A DNA stretch of 64,000 nucleotides, from NCBI RefSeq assembly GCF_035917675.1, contig NZ_CP109104.1, forward strand, positions 6,944,001 to 7,008,000, in the 5' to 3' direction. Both the position numbers and the translations under genes were made by a program. The DNA is from Streptomyces sp. NBC_01775. Lineage in GTDB: Bacteria; Actinomycetota; Actinomycetes; Streptomycetales; Streptomycetaceae. The notes beneath the pieces were generated by a model. That model made no database searches. It saw only the letters and a list, made by a program, of their open reading frames with translations, and was not told where the DNA came from. Each line of letters begins with the position of its first letter. Position 1 is the first letter of the stretch. Below are positions 1-8,247 of the stretch, piece after piece.

Positions 1-1
1 G

Positions 2-391
2 GCCCCCGGGGGCGCCGCCCCCGGCTCCGGCATGAAGGCTTCCTCGGGGCGGGCGGCCGAAGCGGTCGCCGCGGCCAGGTCTGCCGTGGGCAAGCCGTAC
101 GCCTGGGGCGCGACGGGGCCCGGCGCCTTCGACTGCTCGGGCCTCACACAGTGGGCGTACGGCCAGGCGGGCACGTCCATCCCGCGCACCTCCCAGGCCC
201 AGCGCTCCGCCGGCCGGCAGGTCCCGCTCAGCCAGGCCCGCCCTGGAGACCTGGTGGTCTACCGCGACGACGCCAGCCACGTCGGGATGTACGTGGGCGG
301 CGGCCAGGTCGTGCACGCCCCCCACCCGGGCGCGGCGGTGCGCTACGACCCGGTCGGCATGATGCCCGTCTCCTCCGTCACCAGACCCTGA
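2..391 (+). CDS. NlpC/P60 family cell-wall hydrolase, C-terminal part
   Basis: This is the end of a secreted peptidoglycan endopeptidase. The reading frame is open from base 2 with an Ala/Gly/Pro-rich linker, so the ATG at 32 is probably internal and the true start lies outside the window. The catalytic Cys sits in FDCSGL (residue 35 counted from that ATG), the first catalytic His in HVGMYVGGG and the third polar residue in VVHAPHPG. These are the three landmarks of the papain-like NlpC/P60 fold, which usually cleaves the D-Glu to diamino acid bond of the stem peptide. The domain reaches the C-terminus and ends soon after VSSVTRP. The linker just before the domain suits a multi-domain exported hydrolase with a coiled-coil or signal region upstream, which cannot be seen here. 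Confidence 0.88.
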   Translation, partial: APGGAAPGSGMKASSGRAAEAVAAARSAVGKPYAWGATGPGAFDCSGLTQWAYGQAGTSIPRTSQAQRSAGRQVPLSQARPGDLVVYRDDASHVGMYVGGGQVVHAPHPGAAVRYDPVGMMPVSSVTRP

Positions 392-503
392 CCCGGCCGC
401 CGCCCCCCCATCGCCGCCCCGCCCGCCGCTGTCCCGGCCCTGTCCCCGTCCCTCCCACGCTCGTCCCCGTCCGTGCGCTCGTCCCCCTCCGCATCCGCGC
501 ACG

Positions 504-509
504 TACGAT
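504..509 (+). promoter_or_regulatory. -10 element TACGAT for a leaderless transcript
   Basis: TACGAT lies 6 bases before the GTG at 516. This is the spacing expected when transcription starts on the first base of the start codon. No Shine-Dalgarno sequence precedes the GTG, which supports this reading. Confidence 0.45.
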
Positions 510-515
510 CGACGC

Positions 516-1838
516 GTGGGCACGCAGGGACGAGAGGGCCGGGACGGCGGGGACGGCCGGAGCGAGCATCGTCCGCGCCCGCACACAGGGCGCCGGGGGC
601 GAGTGCTGAGCGGAATGCTCGCACTCGCCCTTCTCTTGGGGCTCACCGGCTTCGCCGCGTGCGGCGCCACGGGCCGGAACGGCCCCGGGCACGCCGTCTT
701 CCAGGCGGTGCTGGCACACCAGGCCGCCGCCGTCCGCAAGGGCGACGAGCGCGGCTACCTCGCCACCCTCGACCCCCGCGCGCACACCTACCGCACCGAG
801 CGGCAGCGGGTCTTCCACAACCTGCGCCGACTGCCGCTGGCCACTTGGTCCTACGAGGTCGCCAAGGTGACCCCCGCCGGTAGGGGCCGGGCCACCGTCG
901 AGGCCCTGCTGCGTTACCGCCTGCGGGGGTACGACCGGGTCACCACCGCCTCCACCGAGCGCCTGCGCTTCATCCGGCGCGACGGCACCTGGCGCGTCTC
1001 GGCCGAGGCATCCGGCAGTGCCGTTCATGTGTGGGAGCAGGGCACGCTGTCCGTGGTGAAGGGCGCGCACAGCCTGGTGCTGGGCGTCGGGCACCGGCGC
1101 ACCACGCTGCGCTCGCTCGCCCGGGCCGCCGACCGCGCCGTGCCCGCCGTCGGCCGCGCCTGGCCGGACGGGTGGTCGCGCCGCCTGGTCCTGGAGGCGC
1201 CCGCGTCCCTGAAGTCGATGGCCCGGCTGCTGGACACGCCCGCCGCCTCGTACGAGGGCATCGCCGCGGTCACCACCGGCGAGGCGGGCGGGGCCCCGGG
1301 TGCGAAGGACGCGCCCCCCGACCGCGTTCTCGTCAACCCGGACGCCTACGACGTGCTCAGCGAGGAGGGCCGTCAAGTCGTCCTGACCCACGAGGCCACG
1401 CACGTCGCCACCCGCGAGCGGACCACGGCCGCCACCCCGCTGTGGCTGTCCGAGGGGCTGGCCGACTGGGCCGGATACCGCGAGTCGGACCAGACGCCCC
1501 TTCAGGCGGCACCCGAACTCGCCCGCGCGGTCGCGGACACGAGTGGGGGCCACGGCGCGGACTCCGTGCTGCGCGCGCTCCCCGGCGACGACGACTTCCG
1601 CTTCGGCAACGACCCCGCGCGGCTCGCCCGCGCCTACGAAGGGGGCTGGCTGGCCTGCCGGATGATCGCCGAGCAGTGGGGAGCGGACCGGCTGACGGCG
1701 CTCTACAAGCGGGCCGGCCGGGAGAACGGGGGGAAGCGGCCCGGCACGGACGCCGCCCTGCGCGCTGTATTGGACGTCGGCCGGAAGGAGTTCACCGCCC
1801 GCTGGCGCGCTTACGTCATCCGGGAACTCGGCCGCTGA
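516..1838 (+). CDS. Lipoprotein-like zinc metallopeptidase (gluzincin type)
   Basis: This 440-residue protein has an arginine-rich N-terminus, then a hydrophobic segment at about 33-50 ending in GFAAC, which resembles a lipobox and suggests an exported, possibly lipid-anchored protein. Residues around 292-296 read HEATH, a zinc-binding HExxH motif, and about 20 residues on comes SEGLADW, whose Glu fits the third ligand of gluzincins (peptidase MA-like superfamily). The N-terminal half (about 55-170) looks like an NTF2-like or SnoaL-like accessory region, which is inferred from length and composition only. The start is GTG with a leaderless-type -10 box. The substrate is unknown; proteins of this kind are usually annotated as hypothetical in Streptomyces. 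It is followed by a convergent glycosyltransferase gene. Confidence 0.72.
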   Translation: MGTQGREGRDGGDGRSEHRPRPHTGRRGRVLSGMLALALLLGLTGFAACGATGRNGPGHAVFQAVLAHQAAAVRKGDERGYLATLDPRAHTYRTERQRVFHNLRRLPLATWSYEVAKVTPAGRGRATVEALLRYRLRGYDRVTTASTERLRFIRRDGTWRVSAEASGSAVHVWEQGTLSVVKGAHSLVLGVGHRRTTLRSLARAADRAVPAVGRAWPDGWSRRLVLEAPASLKSMARLLDTPAASYEGIAAVTTGEAGGAPGAKDAPPDRVLVNPDAYDVLSEEGRQVVLTHEATHVATRERTTAATPLWLSEGLADWAGYRESDQTPLQAAPELARAVADTSGGHGADSVLRALPGDDDFRFGNDPARLARAYEGGWLACRMIAEQWGADRLTALYKRAGRENGGKRPGTDAALRAVLDVGRKEFTARWRAYVIRELGR

Positions 1839-1873
1839 CGGCTACCAGGGCTGACGGCTACCAGGGCTGACCT

Positions 1874-3316
1874 TTACCAGGTGAGCAGCCGGTCCCCGGA
1901 CGGGGAGTGCGCGCGGGAGGCACCTCCGTCGCCGTCAGCCTCCGGGCCCGACCCGTCCGAGCCCGAGCCCGAACCCCCCGAGCCCGAGCCCGAATCCGAG
2001 CCGTCCGAGCGCGAATCCGAGCCCGCGTCTTCGTCCTCGTCCCGCAGGCGCGGTTCGGTGACCGTCGAGCGCCACAGCCGGGCGCAGGCCAGGAGGGAGG
2101 CCGCCACCAGCAGCCCGTTGCGCGCCCCGAGCACCAGGACTCCCGGGCCGTCGCTCATGACGACGTGTGTGAACCAGATGGGGAACTCCAGCAGCGTCAG
2201 CCCCGTCGCGGCCAGCACCAGGGCGGCGGGCAGCGCCTGTCGGCTGGCGCGCAGCGTCAGGCACACGGCCGCGAGCCCGACCAGCCAGATCAGGTACTGC
2301 GGGCTGAGGACGCGGCTCGTGGTGGTGAAGATCAGCACAGCGGCGAAGGCAGCGTCAGCGGGAGTGCTCCGCGTCCACTCCCTGGCCCGCAGCCGCCACA
2401 GCAGCAGCCATCCGAACCCCAGCACGGTCAGCACCAGCGCCGCATCGCTGACCAGCCGCACATGGGGCCCCACGAACTCCATCGAGCCGTAGTTCAGCAG
2501 CACCTGGCCCTCCCAGCCGAAGTGCCGTGCCACGTGCAGCACCAGCGCGCCGAGCGACTCCACCTCCGTGCCCCGGCCGCCCTGCGCCGTCACGAAGTCC
2601 AGCGCGCCCGGCATCGTCGCCGTGAACAGCGTCACCACCACGGCGGCCGTCAGCAGGGCGCTCAGCCACACGGTGCGGGTGACCCGGCCGCGCGGGGTGC
2701 CGAGCAGCAACAGCACGGGCCACACCTTCACCATCGCGCCGAGCCCCGCCAACGCCCCCGCGGCACGCGGATGCCGGGCAGCGGCCAGCAGGGCGGCCAC
2801 GGCGAGTGCGGTGACCATCAGGTCGTAGCGCGCGTAGGCCGTCGGGCCCAGCAGCGGAACCCCCACGATCCACACCCACACCCCGGCCCGCCGCGCCCCG
2901 TCGGCGGGGGCCCGCGCCCGCGCCCGGGAGGCGTACAGCAACAGGGCGAGCACGGCCGCGTCGGCGGCGCAGGCGAGCATGAAGAAAGCGGCGGCGTAGC
3001 TGAGGAGGCCGAGGCCGGTCAGCAGCCCGGGGGAGAGGATGGCGAGCGCGGCGGCGGGCGGATACTGCCAGGTCACATCGTCGGTGGGGAAGGAGCCGGC
3101 GCTCAGCTGGGTGAACCAGCCGTGGTAGATCACCGAGACGTCGGTGGTCACGTCCAGCCCGCCGGGCAGCGAGAACACCTTGAAGACGTACAGCAGCAGC
3201 GCCGTCCGCGTCACCGCCCAGGCCAGCAGGGGCACGGCAACGCCGCCGGTCGTCCTCGCCTCGCCCCGCACAGGTGTCCTCTCAGTCCGTCCGTTGTTCG
3301 ACCGCGAGGCCATCAT
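1874..3316 (-). CDS. GT87-family polytopic mannosyltransferase
   Basis: This is a 480-residue integral membrane protein with about 10-12 hydrophobic segments (LLAWAVTRTALLLYVF near the N-terminus, then WVWIVGVPLL, LSALLTAAVVVTLF, LVLTVLGFGWLLL and others). TTSRVLSPQYLIWLVGL near residue 340 is typical of GT87 / DUF2029 enzymes, which use polyprenyl-phosphate-mannose as donor for extracytoplasmic lipoglycans or glycoproteins. The acidic DDVTWQYPP stretch at about 80 fits the first outer loop that holds the catalytic Asp in GT-C enzymes. The last 70 residues are cytosolic-type low complexity (Ser/Asp/Gly repeats). It is divergent from the PimB-type gene 90 bp away, so both may serve phosphatidylinositol mannoside or glycoprotein assembly. 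The start is a double ATG at 3314-3316. Confidence 0.8.
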   Translation of the reverse strand: MMASRSNNGRTERTPVRGEARTTGGVAVPLLAWAVTRTALLLYVFKVFSLPGGLDVTTDVSVIYHGWFTQLSAGSFPTDDVTWQYPPAAALAILSPGLLTGLGLLSYAAAFFMLACAADAAVLALLLYASRARARAPADGARRAGVWVWIVGVPLLGPTAYARYDLMVTALAVAALLAAARHPRAAGALAGLGAMVKVWPVLLLLGTPRGRVTRTVWLSALLTAAVVVTLFTATMPGALDFVTAQGGRGTEVESLGALVLHVARHFGWEGQVLLNYGSMEFVGPHVRLVSDAALVLTVLGFGWLLLWRLRAREWTRSTPADAAFAAVLIFTTTSRVLSPQYLIWLVGLAAVCLTLRASRQALPAALVLAATGLTLLEFPIWFTHVVMSDGPGVLVLGARNGLLVAASLLACARLWRSTVTEPRLRDEDEDAGSDSRSDGSDSGSGSGGSGSGSDGSGPEADGDGGASRAHSPSGDRLLTW

Positions 3317-3391
3317 GCCGTCCGTCCCGTATGAGGGCCATCAGGAGCGCCGCCCGCCGCCCGTACCGGCCCGGGTGCCTGCCGCTCGGGG

Positions 3392-3397
3392 TACTGT
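3392..3397 (+). promoter_or_regulatory. -10 element TACTGT for a leaderless transcript
   Basis: TACTGT ends 8 bases before the ATG at 3406, and no Shine-Dalgarno sequence lies in between. It supports 3406 rather than an upstream in-frame start for the glycosyltransferase. Confidence 0.45.
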
Positions 3398-3405
3398 CGG
3401 CGGCG

Positions 3406-4548
3406 ATGCGCAAGACCTTGATCGTCACCAATGACTTTCCGCCACGCCCCGGCGGGATCCAGGCATTCCTGCACAGCATGGCGCTGCGTCTGGACCCCTC
3501 CGAGGTCGTCGTCTACGCCTCCACCTGGAAGCGCGGCACGGAGGGTGCGGAGGCCACGGCCGCGTTCGACGCCGAGCAGCCGTTCGAAGTCGTACGGGAT
3601 CGTACGACGATGCTGCTGCCGACGCCCCGGGTGACGCGGCGCGCCGTGGAGCTGCTGCGCGAACACGGCTGCCGCTCCGTGTGGTTCGGGGCCGCTGCCC
3701 CGCTCGGGCTGATGGCACCCGCGCTGCGCAAGGCCGGGGCCGAGCGCGTCGTGGCCACCACGCACGGGCACGAGGCGGGCTGGGCGCAGCTTCCGGCCGC
3801 CCGTCAGCTGCTGCGCAGGATCGGCGAGGGCACCGACACCCTCACCTATCTCGGCGAGTACACCCGCTCCCGGATCGCAGCGGCCCTCACACCCGAGGCG
3901 GCGGGGCGTATGACGCAACTGCCGCCCGGGGTCGACGAGAAGACCTTCCACCCCGCCTCCGGCGGCGACGCGGTGCGCGCCCGGCTCGGCCTGACGGAGC
4001 GGCCGGTGATCGTGTGCGTCTCCCGGCTCGTACGGCGCAAGGGACAGGACACCCTCATCGAGGCCATGCCCCGGGTGCTGGCGACGGTGCCCGACGCCGT
4101 GCTGCTGATCGTCGGCGGCGGCCCTTACCGCGAAGACCTGGAGAAGCTGGCCGCCTCCCTGGAGCTGGGCGACGCGGTGCGCTTCACCGGGGCCGTGCCC
4201 TGGGCCGAGCTGCCCGCGCACTACGGGGCGGGAGACGTCTTCGCGATGCCCTGCCGCACCCGGCGCCGCGGCCTGGACGTGGAGGGGCTCGGCATCGTGT
4301 ACCTGGAGGCGTCGGCCACCGGATTGCCCGTCGTCGCGGGGGACTCGGGCGGTGCGCCGGACGCGGTGCTGGACGGGGAGACGGGTTGGGTCGTGCGCGG
4401 CGGCAGCCCCGAGCAGGCGGCGGAGCGCGTGACCGAGCTGCTGCGCGACCCCCAGCTGCGGGCCCGCATGGGCGGGCGTGGCCGCCGGTGGGTGGAGGAG
4501 CGGTGGCGCTGGGACCTGCTGGCCGAGAAGCTGCGCGAACTGCTGTGA
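3406..4548 (+). CDS. GT4 glycosyltransferase, PimB-type mannosyltransferase
   Basis: This cytosolic GT-B enzyme has 380 residues. The N-terminal MRKTLIVTNDFPPRPGGIQ carries the glycine loop of GDP-mannose-dependent phosphatidylinositol monomannoside mannosyltransferases, HGHEAGWA matches the acceptor-side His region, and the C-terminal domain has VCVSRLVRRKGQD (nucleotide-sugar binding) and an EX7E motif in EGLGIVYLE near residue 295. The family adds the second mannose to PIM1 at the inner membrane face. The frame stays open further upstream, but homologues begin at this ATG and a leaderless-type -10 box sits just before it. In mycobacteria pimB' lies next to fadD15, and here an acyl-CoA ligase follows on the opposite strand, in line with that conserved neighbourhood. 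The exact acceptor in this organism is inferred. Confidence 0.85.
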   Translation: MRKTLIVTNDFPPRPGGIQAFLHSMALRLDPSEVVVYASTWKRGTEGAEATAAFDAEQPFEVVRDRTTMLLPTPRVTRRAVELLREHGCRSVWFGAAAPLGLMAPALRKAGAERVVATTHGHEAGWAQLPAARQLLRRIGEGTDTLTYLGEYTRSRIAAALTPEAAGRMTQLPPGVDEKTFHPASGGDAVRARLGLTERPVIVCVSRLVRRKGQDTLIEAMPRVLATVPDAVLLIVGGGPYREDLEKLAASLELGDAVRFTGAVPWAELPAHYGAGDVFAMPCRTRRRGLDVEGLGIVYLEASATGLPVVAGDSGGAPDAVLDGETGWVVRGGSPEQAAERVTELLRDPQLRARMGGRGRRWVEERWRWDLLAEKLRELL

Positions 4549-4597
4549 GCCGACGCGCCGGGGTGGGGCCTGGGCGCTGGGTTGAGCCCCACGCCGG

Positions 4598-4750
4598 GTG
4601 AGCCGCGCAGACGGCAGCTCCGCGAACGGCAACCCCGTGTACGGCAGCTCCGCGAACGGCAACCCCGTGTACGGCAGCTCCGCGAACGGCAACCCCGTGT
4701 ACGCCACCCCCACGTACGGCACCCCGGGCTACGACGTCTACGCGGTGTAG
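4598..4750 (+). CDS. Possible small Tyr/Asn/Gly-rich repeat peptide (uncertain)
   Basis: A 50-codon frame opens with GTG at 4598 and ends with TAG at 4748-4750. It translates as three exact decapeptide copies of GSSANGNPVY followed by ATPTYGTPGYDVYAV. The Tyr/Asn/Gly/Ser composition and the strict in-frame 30-bp periodicity resemble a low-complexity protein tail, and the frame does not look like a shadow of a neighbour. However, there is no convincing ribosome binding site, and the last 13 bases overlap the end of the convergent acyl-CoA ligase gene. It may be a genuine micro-protein, the relic of a longer repeat-rich gene, or non-coding minisatellite DNA. Confidence 0.2.
   Translation: MSRADGSSANGNPVYGSSANGNPVYGSSANGNPVYATPTYGTPGYDVYAV
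4611..4700 (+). repeat. Perfect 30-bp tandem repeat, three copies
   Basis: The unit running from 4611 to 4640 (starting ACGGCAGCTCC, ending CCCCGTGT) is repeated without a mismatch at 4641-4670 and 4671-4700. It lies between the convergent glycosyltransferase and acyl-CoA ligase genes. The lack of divergence means a recent expansion. Confidence 0.97.
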
Positions 4751-6567
4751 ATGGCCTCGATCTCGTCCGCGAAGTCCTTGGCGACCACACCGCGTTTGAG
4801 CTTCAGCGACGGGGTGATGTGGCCCGACTCCTCGGTGAACTGGTGCCGCAGCACGCGGAACTTCCGCACCGACTCGGCCTTGGAGACCGCCTTGTTGCCG
4901 TCGTCCACCGCGCCTTGCAGCTCGGCCAGCAGCTCGGCGTCCGCCAGCAGCTGCTCGTGGGTCAGCTCCTGCTTGCCGTGCTCCTCGGCCCAGCGCGGCA
5001 GGAACTCCTCGTCGACGGTCAGCAGGGCGCCGACGAAGGGGCGGCCGTCGCCGACGACCATGCACTCGGCGACCAGGGCGTGCGAGCGGATGCGGTCCTC
5101 GATCACGGCGGGCGCGACGTTCTTGCCGCCCGCGGTCACCAGGATCTCCTTCTTGCGGCCCGTGATGGTGAGAAAGCCGTCCACGTCAAGGGTGCCGAGG
5201 TCGCCCGTATGGAACCAGCCATCGGCGAGGGCCTCGTCGGTGGCCTGGGAGTTGTTCCAGTATCCGGTGAACAGGTGCTCGCCGTGCAGGAGGACCTCGC
5301 CGTCGTCGGCGATCCGGACGACGGAGCCGGGCAGCGGCTGTCCGACGGTGCCGACCTTCTGACGCTCGAAGGGGTTGAAGGCCGTGGCGGCGCAGGACTC
5401 GGTCAGCCCGTAGCCCTCCAGCACCGTGAAGCCCACGCCCCGGAAGAAGTGGCCCAGGCGCTCGCCGAGCGGGGCGCCTCCGGAGATGGCGTGGGTGGCC
5501 CTGCCGCCCAGGACGGCGCGCAGCTTGCTGTAGACGAGCTTGTCGAAGACCTTGTGCTGCACCTTGAGCCTGAGCGAGGGCCCGGCGGGCTCGTCCAGCG
5601 CGCGGCTGTACGCGCCGGCGACCTCGGCCGCCTTGTCGAAGATCTTGCCCTTGCCGCCCGCGACGGCCTGGGCACGCGCGGAGTTGAAGACCTTCTCGAA
5701 GACGCGCGGCACCCCCAGCACCATGGTGGGCCGGAAGGCGCCCAGCTCGTCGGTGAGCTTCTTGAGGTCCGAGACATGGCCGAGCTTGATGGGCGCCATC
5801 ACGGCCGCCACCTCCACCAGGCGCCCGAAGACGTGCGCCACCGGCAAGAAGAGCAGCACCGAGCCCTCACCGGGGCGGAACATCGGCCGCAGCCGCTCGA
5901 CCACGTTGCCGCACTCGGCGAAGAAGCTGCGGTGGGTGAGCACACAGCCCTTGGGGCGGCCTGTGGTGCCGGAGGTGTAGACGATGGTCGCCGGGGAGTC
6001 GGCGCCCGCCACGGAGCTGCGCTCCTCGACCGTCGCGTCGCTGATCGGCTCGCCGAGCGCGGTCAGCAGGGCGACGGCCCCCTCCGTCTCCTGCTCGGGC
6101 CCGCCGGTCTCCCGGCCGGGCTCGATCTGCCAGACCTCGCGGAGCGTGGGCAGCCGGTCGCGTACGGACTCCACGGCCGCGGCGTGGTCTTCGGTCTCCA
6201 CCACACAGGCCACGGCGCCCGAGTCTCCGAGGATCCAGGAGATCTGCTCGGGCGAGCTGGTCTCGTAGACGGGGACGGTGACGCCACCGGCGCTCCAGAT
6301 GGCGAAGTCCAGCAGCGTCCACTCGTAGCGGGTGCGCGAGAGCAGGCCGACCCGGTCGCCCGGCTCGACACCGGAGGCGATCAGCCCCTTGGCCGTCGTC
6401 TGCACCTCGGTGAGGAAGTCCGCCGCCGTGAGGTCCTCCCACTGCCCGCCGCGCTTGCGTCCGATGACGGGGAGGTCCGGCTGCTGAGCCGCGTTCCGGC
6501 GGATGAGGTCCGTCAGGTTGCCGTCGGCGGGGACTTCGTAGAGGGCCGGAAGGCTGAACTCGCGCAA
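4738..6567 (-). CDS. Long-chain fatty-acid--CoA ligase (FadD15-like)
   Basis: This 609-residue AMP-forming ligase activates fatty acids to acyl-CoA through an acyl-adenylate. The phosphate-binding P-loop YTSGTTGRPKG lies near residue 195, the adenine-binding GYGLTES near 390, and GWFHTGDLG with GRKKEILVTAGGKNVAP near 480-510 covers the hinge and A10 region. The start is taken as TTG at 6567, because AGGAG lies 8 bases upstream and homologues begin MREFSLPALYEVP. The frame is open further upstream but without a binding site. Length and motifs match actinobacterial FadD15-type ligases of about 600 residues. Its place next to pimB and its mycobacterial counterpart suggest a role in envelope lipid supply; the substrate length is inferred. 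Confidence 0.92.
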   Translation of the reverse strand: MREFSLPALYEVPADGNLTDLIRRNAAQQPDLPVIGRKRGGQWEDLTAADFLTEVQTTAKGLIASGVEPGDRVGLLSRTRYEWTLLDFAIWSAGGVTVPVYETSSPEQISWILGDSGAVACVVETEDHAAAVESVRDRLPTLREVWQIEPGRETGGPEQETEGAVALLTALGEPISDATVEERSSVAGADSPATIVYTSGTTGRPKGCVLTHRSFFAECGNVVERLRPMFRPGEGSVLLFLPVAHVFGRLVEVAAVMAPIKLGHVSDLKKLTDELGAFRPTMVLGVPRVFEKVFNSARAQAVAGGKGKIFDKAAEVAGAYSRALDEPAGPSLRLKVQHKVFDKLVYSKLRAVLGGRATHAISGGAPLGERLGHFFRGVGFTVLEGYGLTESCAATAFNPFERQKVGTVGQPLPGSVVRIADDGEVLLHGEHLFTGYWNNSQATDEALADGWFHTGDLGTLDVDGFLTITGRKKEILVTAGGKNVAPAVIEDRIRSHALVAECMVVGDGRPFVGALLTVDEEFLPRWAEEHGKQELTHEQLLADAELLAELQGAVDDGNKAVSKAESVRKFRVLRHQFTEESGHITPSLKLKRGVVAKDFADEIEAIYTA

Positions 6568-6890
6568 GACTGCTGCTCCTCGTCGGCACCAAAGGCGGGG
6601 CCGTCGAGGGGCGGCCTCCATTGGCTCGGTCCAAGATCGACGTGGATCCCGGGAATGACGGCCCGGACGTTACCCATCGGTATGGGCGTCGGGATAGAGG
6701 GTGGCGCCGAGATGTCTCGTGCGTCACACGCGGTGGATGGCTGATATGCAGCCTAGTCGAGGCGTTCGGGGACACGGAGGCGATGACGGGTAGAGAGCGT
6801 GGAGGCCGGACGTACAACCGGTTTCCGGGCGATCTCGGGTGGGTTGACGGGCTCTCCCGGCCCGCGCCGTGGCGATCTAGGGTGGAGCGC
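6568..6890. other. Divergent intergenic region, fadD / metallophosphoesterase
   Basis: These 323 bases separate two divergent genes and contain no credible ORF. They hold the ribosome binding site of the ligase (6577-6581 on the minus strand) and the leaderless-type -10 of the phosphoesterase at 6878. A short inverted repeat CCCAT..ATGGG lies near 6672-6686. I see no riboswitch or ncRNA. Confidence 0.6.
6878..6883 (+). promoter_or_regulatory. -10 element TAGGGT
   Basis: TAGGGT is a common Streptomyces vegetative -10 hexamer. It lies 7 bases before the ATG at 6891, which suggests a leaderless mRNA. The intervening GGAG could alternatively serve as a weak ribosome binding site. Confidence 0.5.
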
Positions 6891-7652
6891 ATGCGAGTCC
6901 ACGTAGTGAGCGACGTACACGGCAACAGCGAGGACCTCGCGAAGGCGGGTGACGGCGCCGACGCGCTGGTCTGCCTGGGAGATCTCATCCTCTTCCTGGA
7001 CTACGCCGACCACTCGCGCGGCATCTTCCCCGAGCTGTTCGGTCAGGAGAACGCCGACCGGATCGTGGCGCTGCGCACCGCCCGCCGCTTCGCAGAGGCC
7101 CGCGAGCTGTCGCGCCGGCTGTGGACGGGGCTCGACCGTGAGGCGGCGACGGAGGCCGCGGTGCGCGCGCAGTACGCCGAGCTGTTCGCCGCCTTCCCGG
7201 AGCCCACGTACGCCACCTTCGGCAACGTGGACATGCCGCAGCTGTGGCCCGAGTACGCGGGCCCGGGTACGACCGTGCTGGACGGTGAGGCCGTCGAGAT
7301 CGGCGGCCTGCGCTTCGGCTTCGTCGGCGGCGGCCTGCGCACGCCCATGCGCACCCCGTTCGAGATCGACGACGAGACCTACGCGGCCAAGATCGCCGCA
7401 CTCGGCGAGGTCGATGTCCTGTGTACGCATATTCCGCCCGACGTGCCCGAGTTGTGCTACGACATCGTCGCGCGCCGCTTCGAGCGCGGCAGCCCGGACC
7501 TGCTGGCGGCCATCCACACGGTGCGGCCCCGCTACCACCTCTTCGGCCACGTCCACCAGCCGCTGGCCCAGCGCATGCGCATAGGCGCCACGGAGTGCGT
7601 CAACGTGGGCCATTTCAACGCCACCGGGACCCCCTGGGTGCTGGAGTGGTGA
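6891..7652 (+). CDS. Calcineurin-like metallophosphoesterase
   Basis: This is a 253-residue cytosolic phosphoesterase. The dinuclear metal ligands are all visible in order: the first Asp and His in VVSDVHGN (about residues 8-11), the second Asp in CLGDLILF, the Asn in TFGNVDMP (in place of the usual GNHD, so the residue after Asn is Val-Asp rather than His), a His in CTHIPP and the final pair in LFGHVHQP. The enzyme probably hydrolyses a phosphomonoester or phosphodiester, but the substrate cannot be read from sequence. The GNVD variant of the GNH[DE] motif, lacking the catalytic His, is seen in a subgroup of YfcE/MJ0936-like phosphodiesterases. It stands alone between the ligase and the SRPBCC gene. 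Confidence 0.82.
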   Translation: MRVHVVSDVHGNSEDLAKAGDGADALVCLGDLILFLDYADHSRGIFPELFGQENADRIVALRTARRFAEARELSRRLWTGLDREAATEAAVRAQYAELFAAFPEPTYATFGNVDMPQLWPEYAGPGTTVLDGEAVEIGGLRFGFVGGGLRTPMRTPFEIDDETYAAKIAALGEVDVLCTHIPPDVPELCYDIVARRFERGSPDLLAAIHTVRPRYHLFGHVHQPLAQRMRIGATECVNVGHFNATGTPWVLEW

Positions 7653-7755
7653 CCCGCAGCGCACCGGCACTTCCGGACGCGGGGTAGCCTTCCACCGCAG
7701 ACGCTCCGCGCCACCGGCGGGCGCACCGAATCGGGCACATCGGAGGGCCATGGCG

Positions 7756-8247
7756 ATGGCGGAACACACCAGCTCCAGCATCACCGTCGACGCAGCACCC
7801 GAGGCTGTGATGAAGGTGATCTCGGACTTTCCGCGCTACCCCGAGTGGGCGGGCGAGGTGAAGGAGGCCGAGGTACTCGGCCAGGACGAGAAGGGCCGCG
7901 CCGAGCAGGTGCGGCTGCTGCTGGACGCCGGCGCCATCAAGGACGAGCACACCCTCGCCTACGAGTGGATCGGTGACCCCGACGTGCGCGACGTCAACGA
8001 GGTGCGCTGGTCACTGGTGAAGTCCCAGATGCTGCGCTCCCTGGACGGCGTCTACCGCCTCACGCCGGTCGACGGCGGCGAGCGGACCGAGGTCATGTAC
8101 CAGCTCACGGTCGACGTGAAGATCCCCATGCTCGGGATGATCAAGCGCAAGGCCGAGAAGGTCATCATCGACCGCGCGCTGGACGGTCTGAAGAAGCGCG
8201 TCGAGGCGGGCGGCGCCTCGGCCGGAAGCGGCGGGGCCGAGAGCTGA
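7756..8247 (+). CDS. SRPBCC (START-like) lipid-binding fold protein
   Basis: This small 163-residue protein has the helix-grip fold typical of the polyketide cyclase/dehydrase family. It begins SSSITVDAAPEAVMKVISDFPRYPEWAGEVKEAEVL, the usual first strand, helix and PxWxG-like turn, and ends in a long amphipathic helix KRKAEKVIIDRALDGLKKRVEA that closes the cavity. ATG 7756 is preferred to ATG 7750 because GGAGGG at 7742-7747 is 8 bases from it and only 2 from the other. The protein is similar in position and type to Rv2185c of M. tuberculosis. It probably binds a hydrophobic ligand, and no catalytic role is evident. The next gene starts inside its stop codon, so the two are co-translated. Confidence 0.85.
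   Translation: MAEHTSSSITVDAAPEAVMKVISDFPRYPEWAGEVKEAEVLGQDEKGRAEQVRLLLDAGAIKDEHTLAYEWIGDPDVRDVNEVRWSLVKSQMLRSLDGVYRLTPVDGGERTEVMYQLTVDVKIPMLGMIKRKAEKVIIDRALDGLKKRVEAGGASAGSGGAES

Noticed and set aside
4549..4737. C-terminal extension or frameshift of the PimB-type glycosyltransferase into the repeat
   Set aside because: The enzyme ends normally at 4548, and the repeat frame has an upstream stop at 4583-4585.
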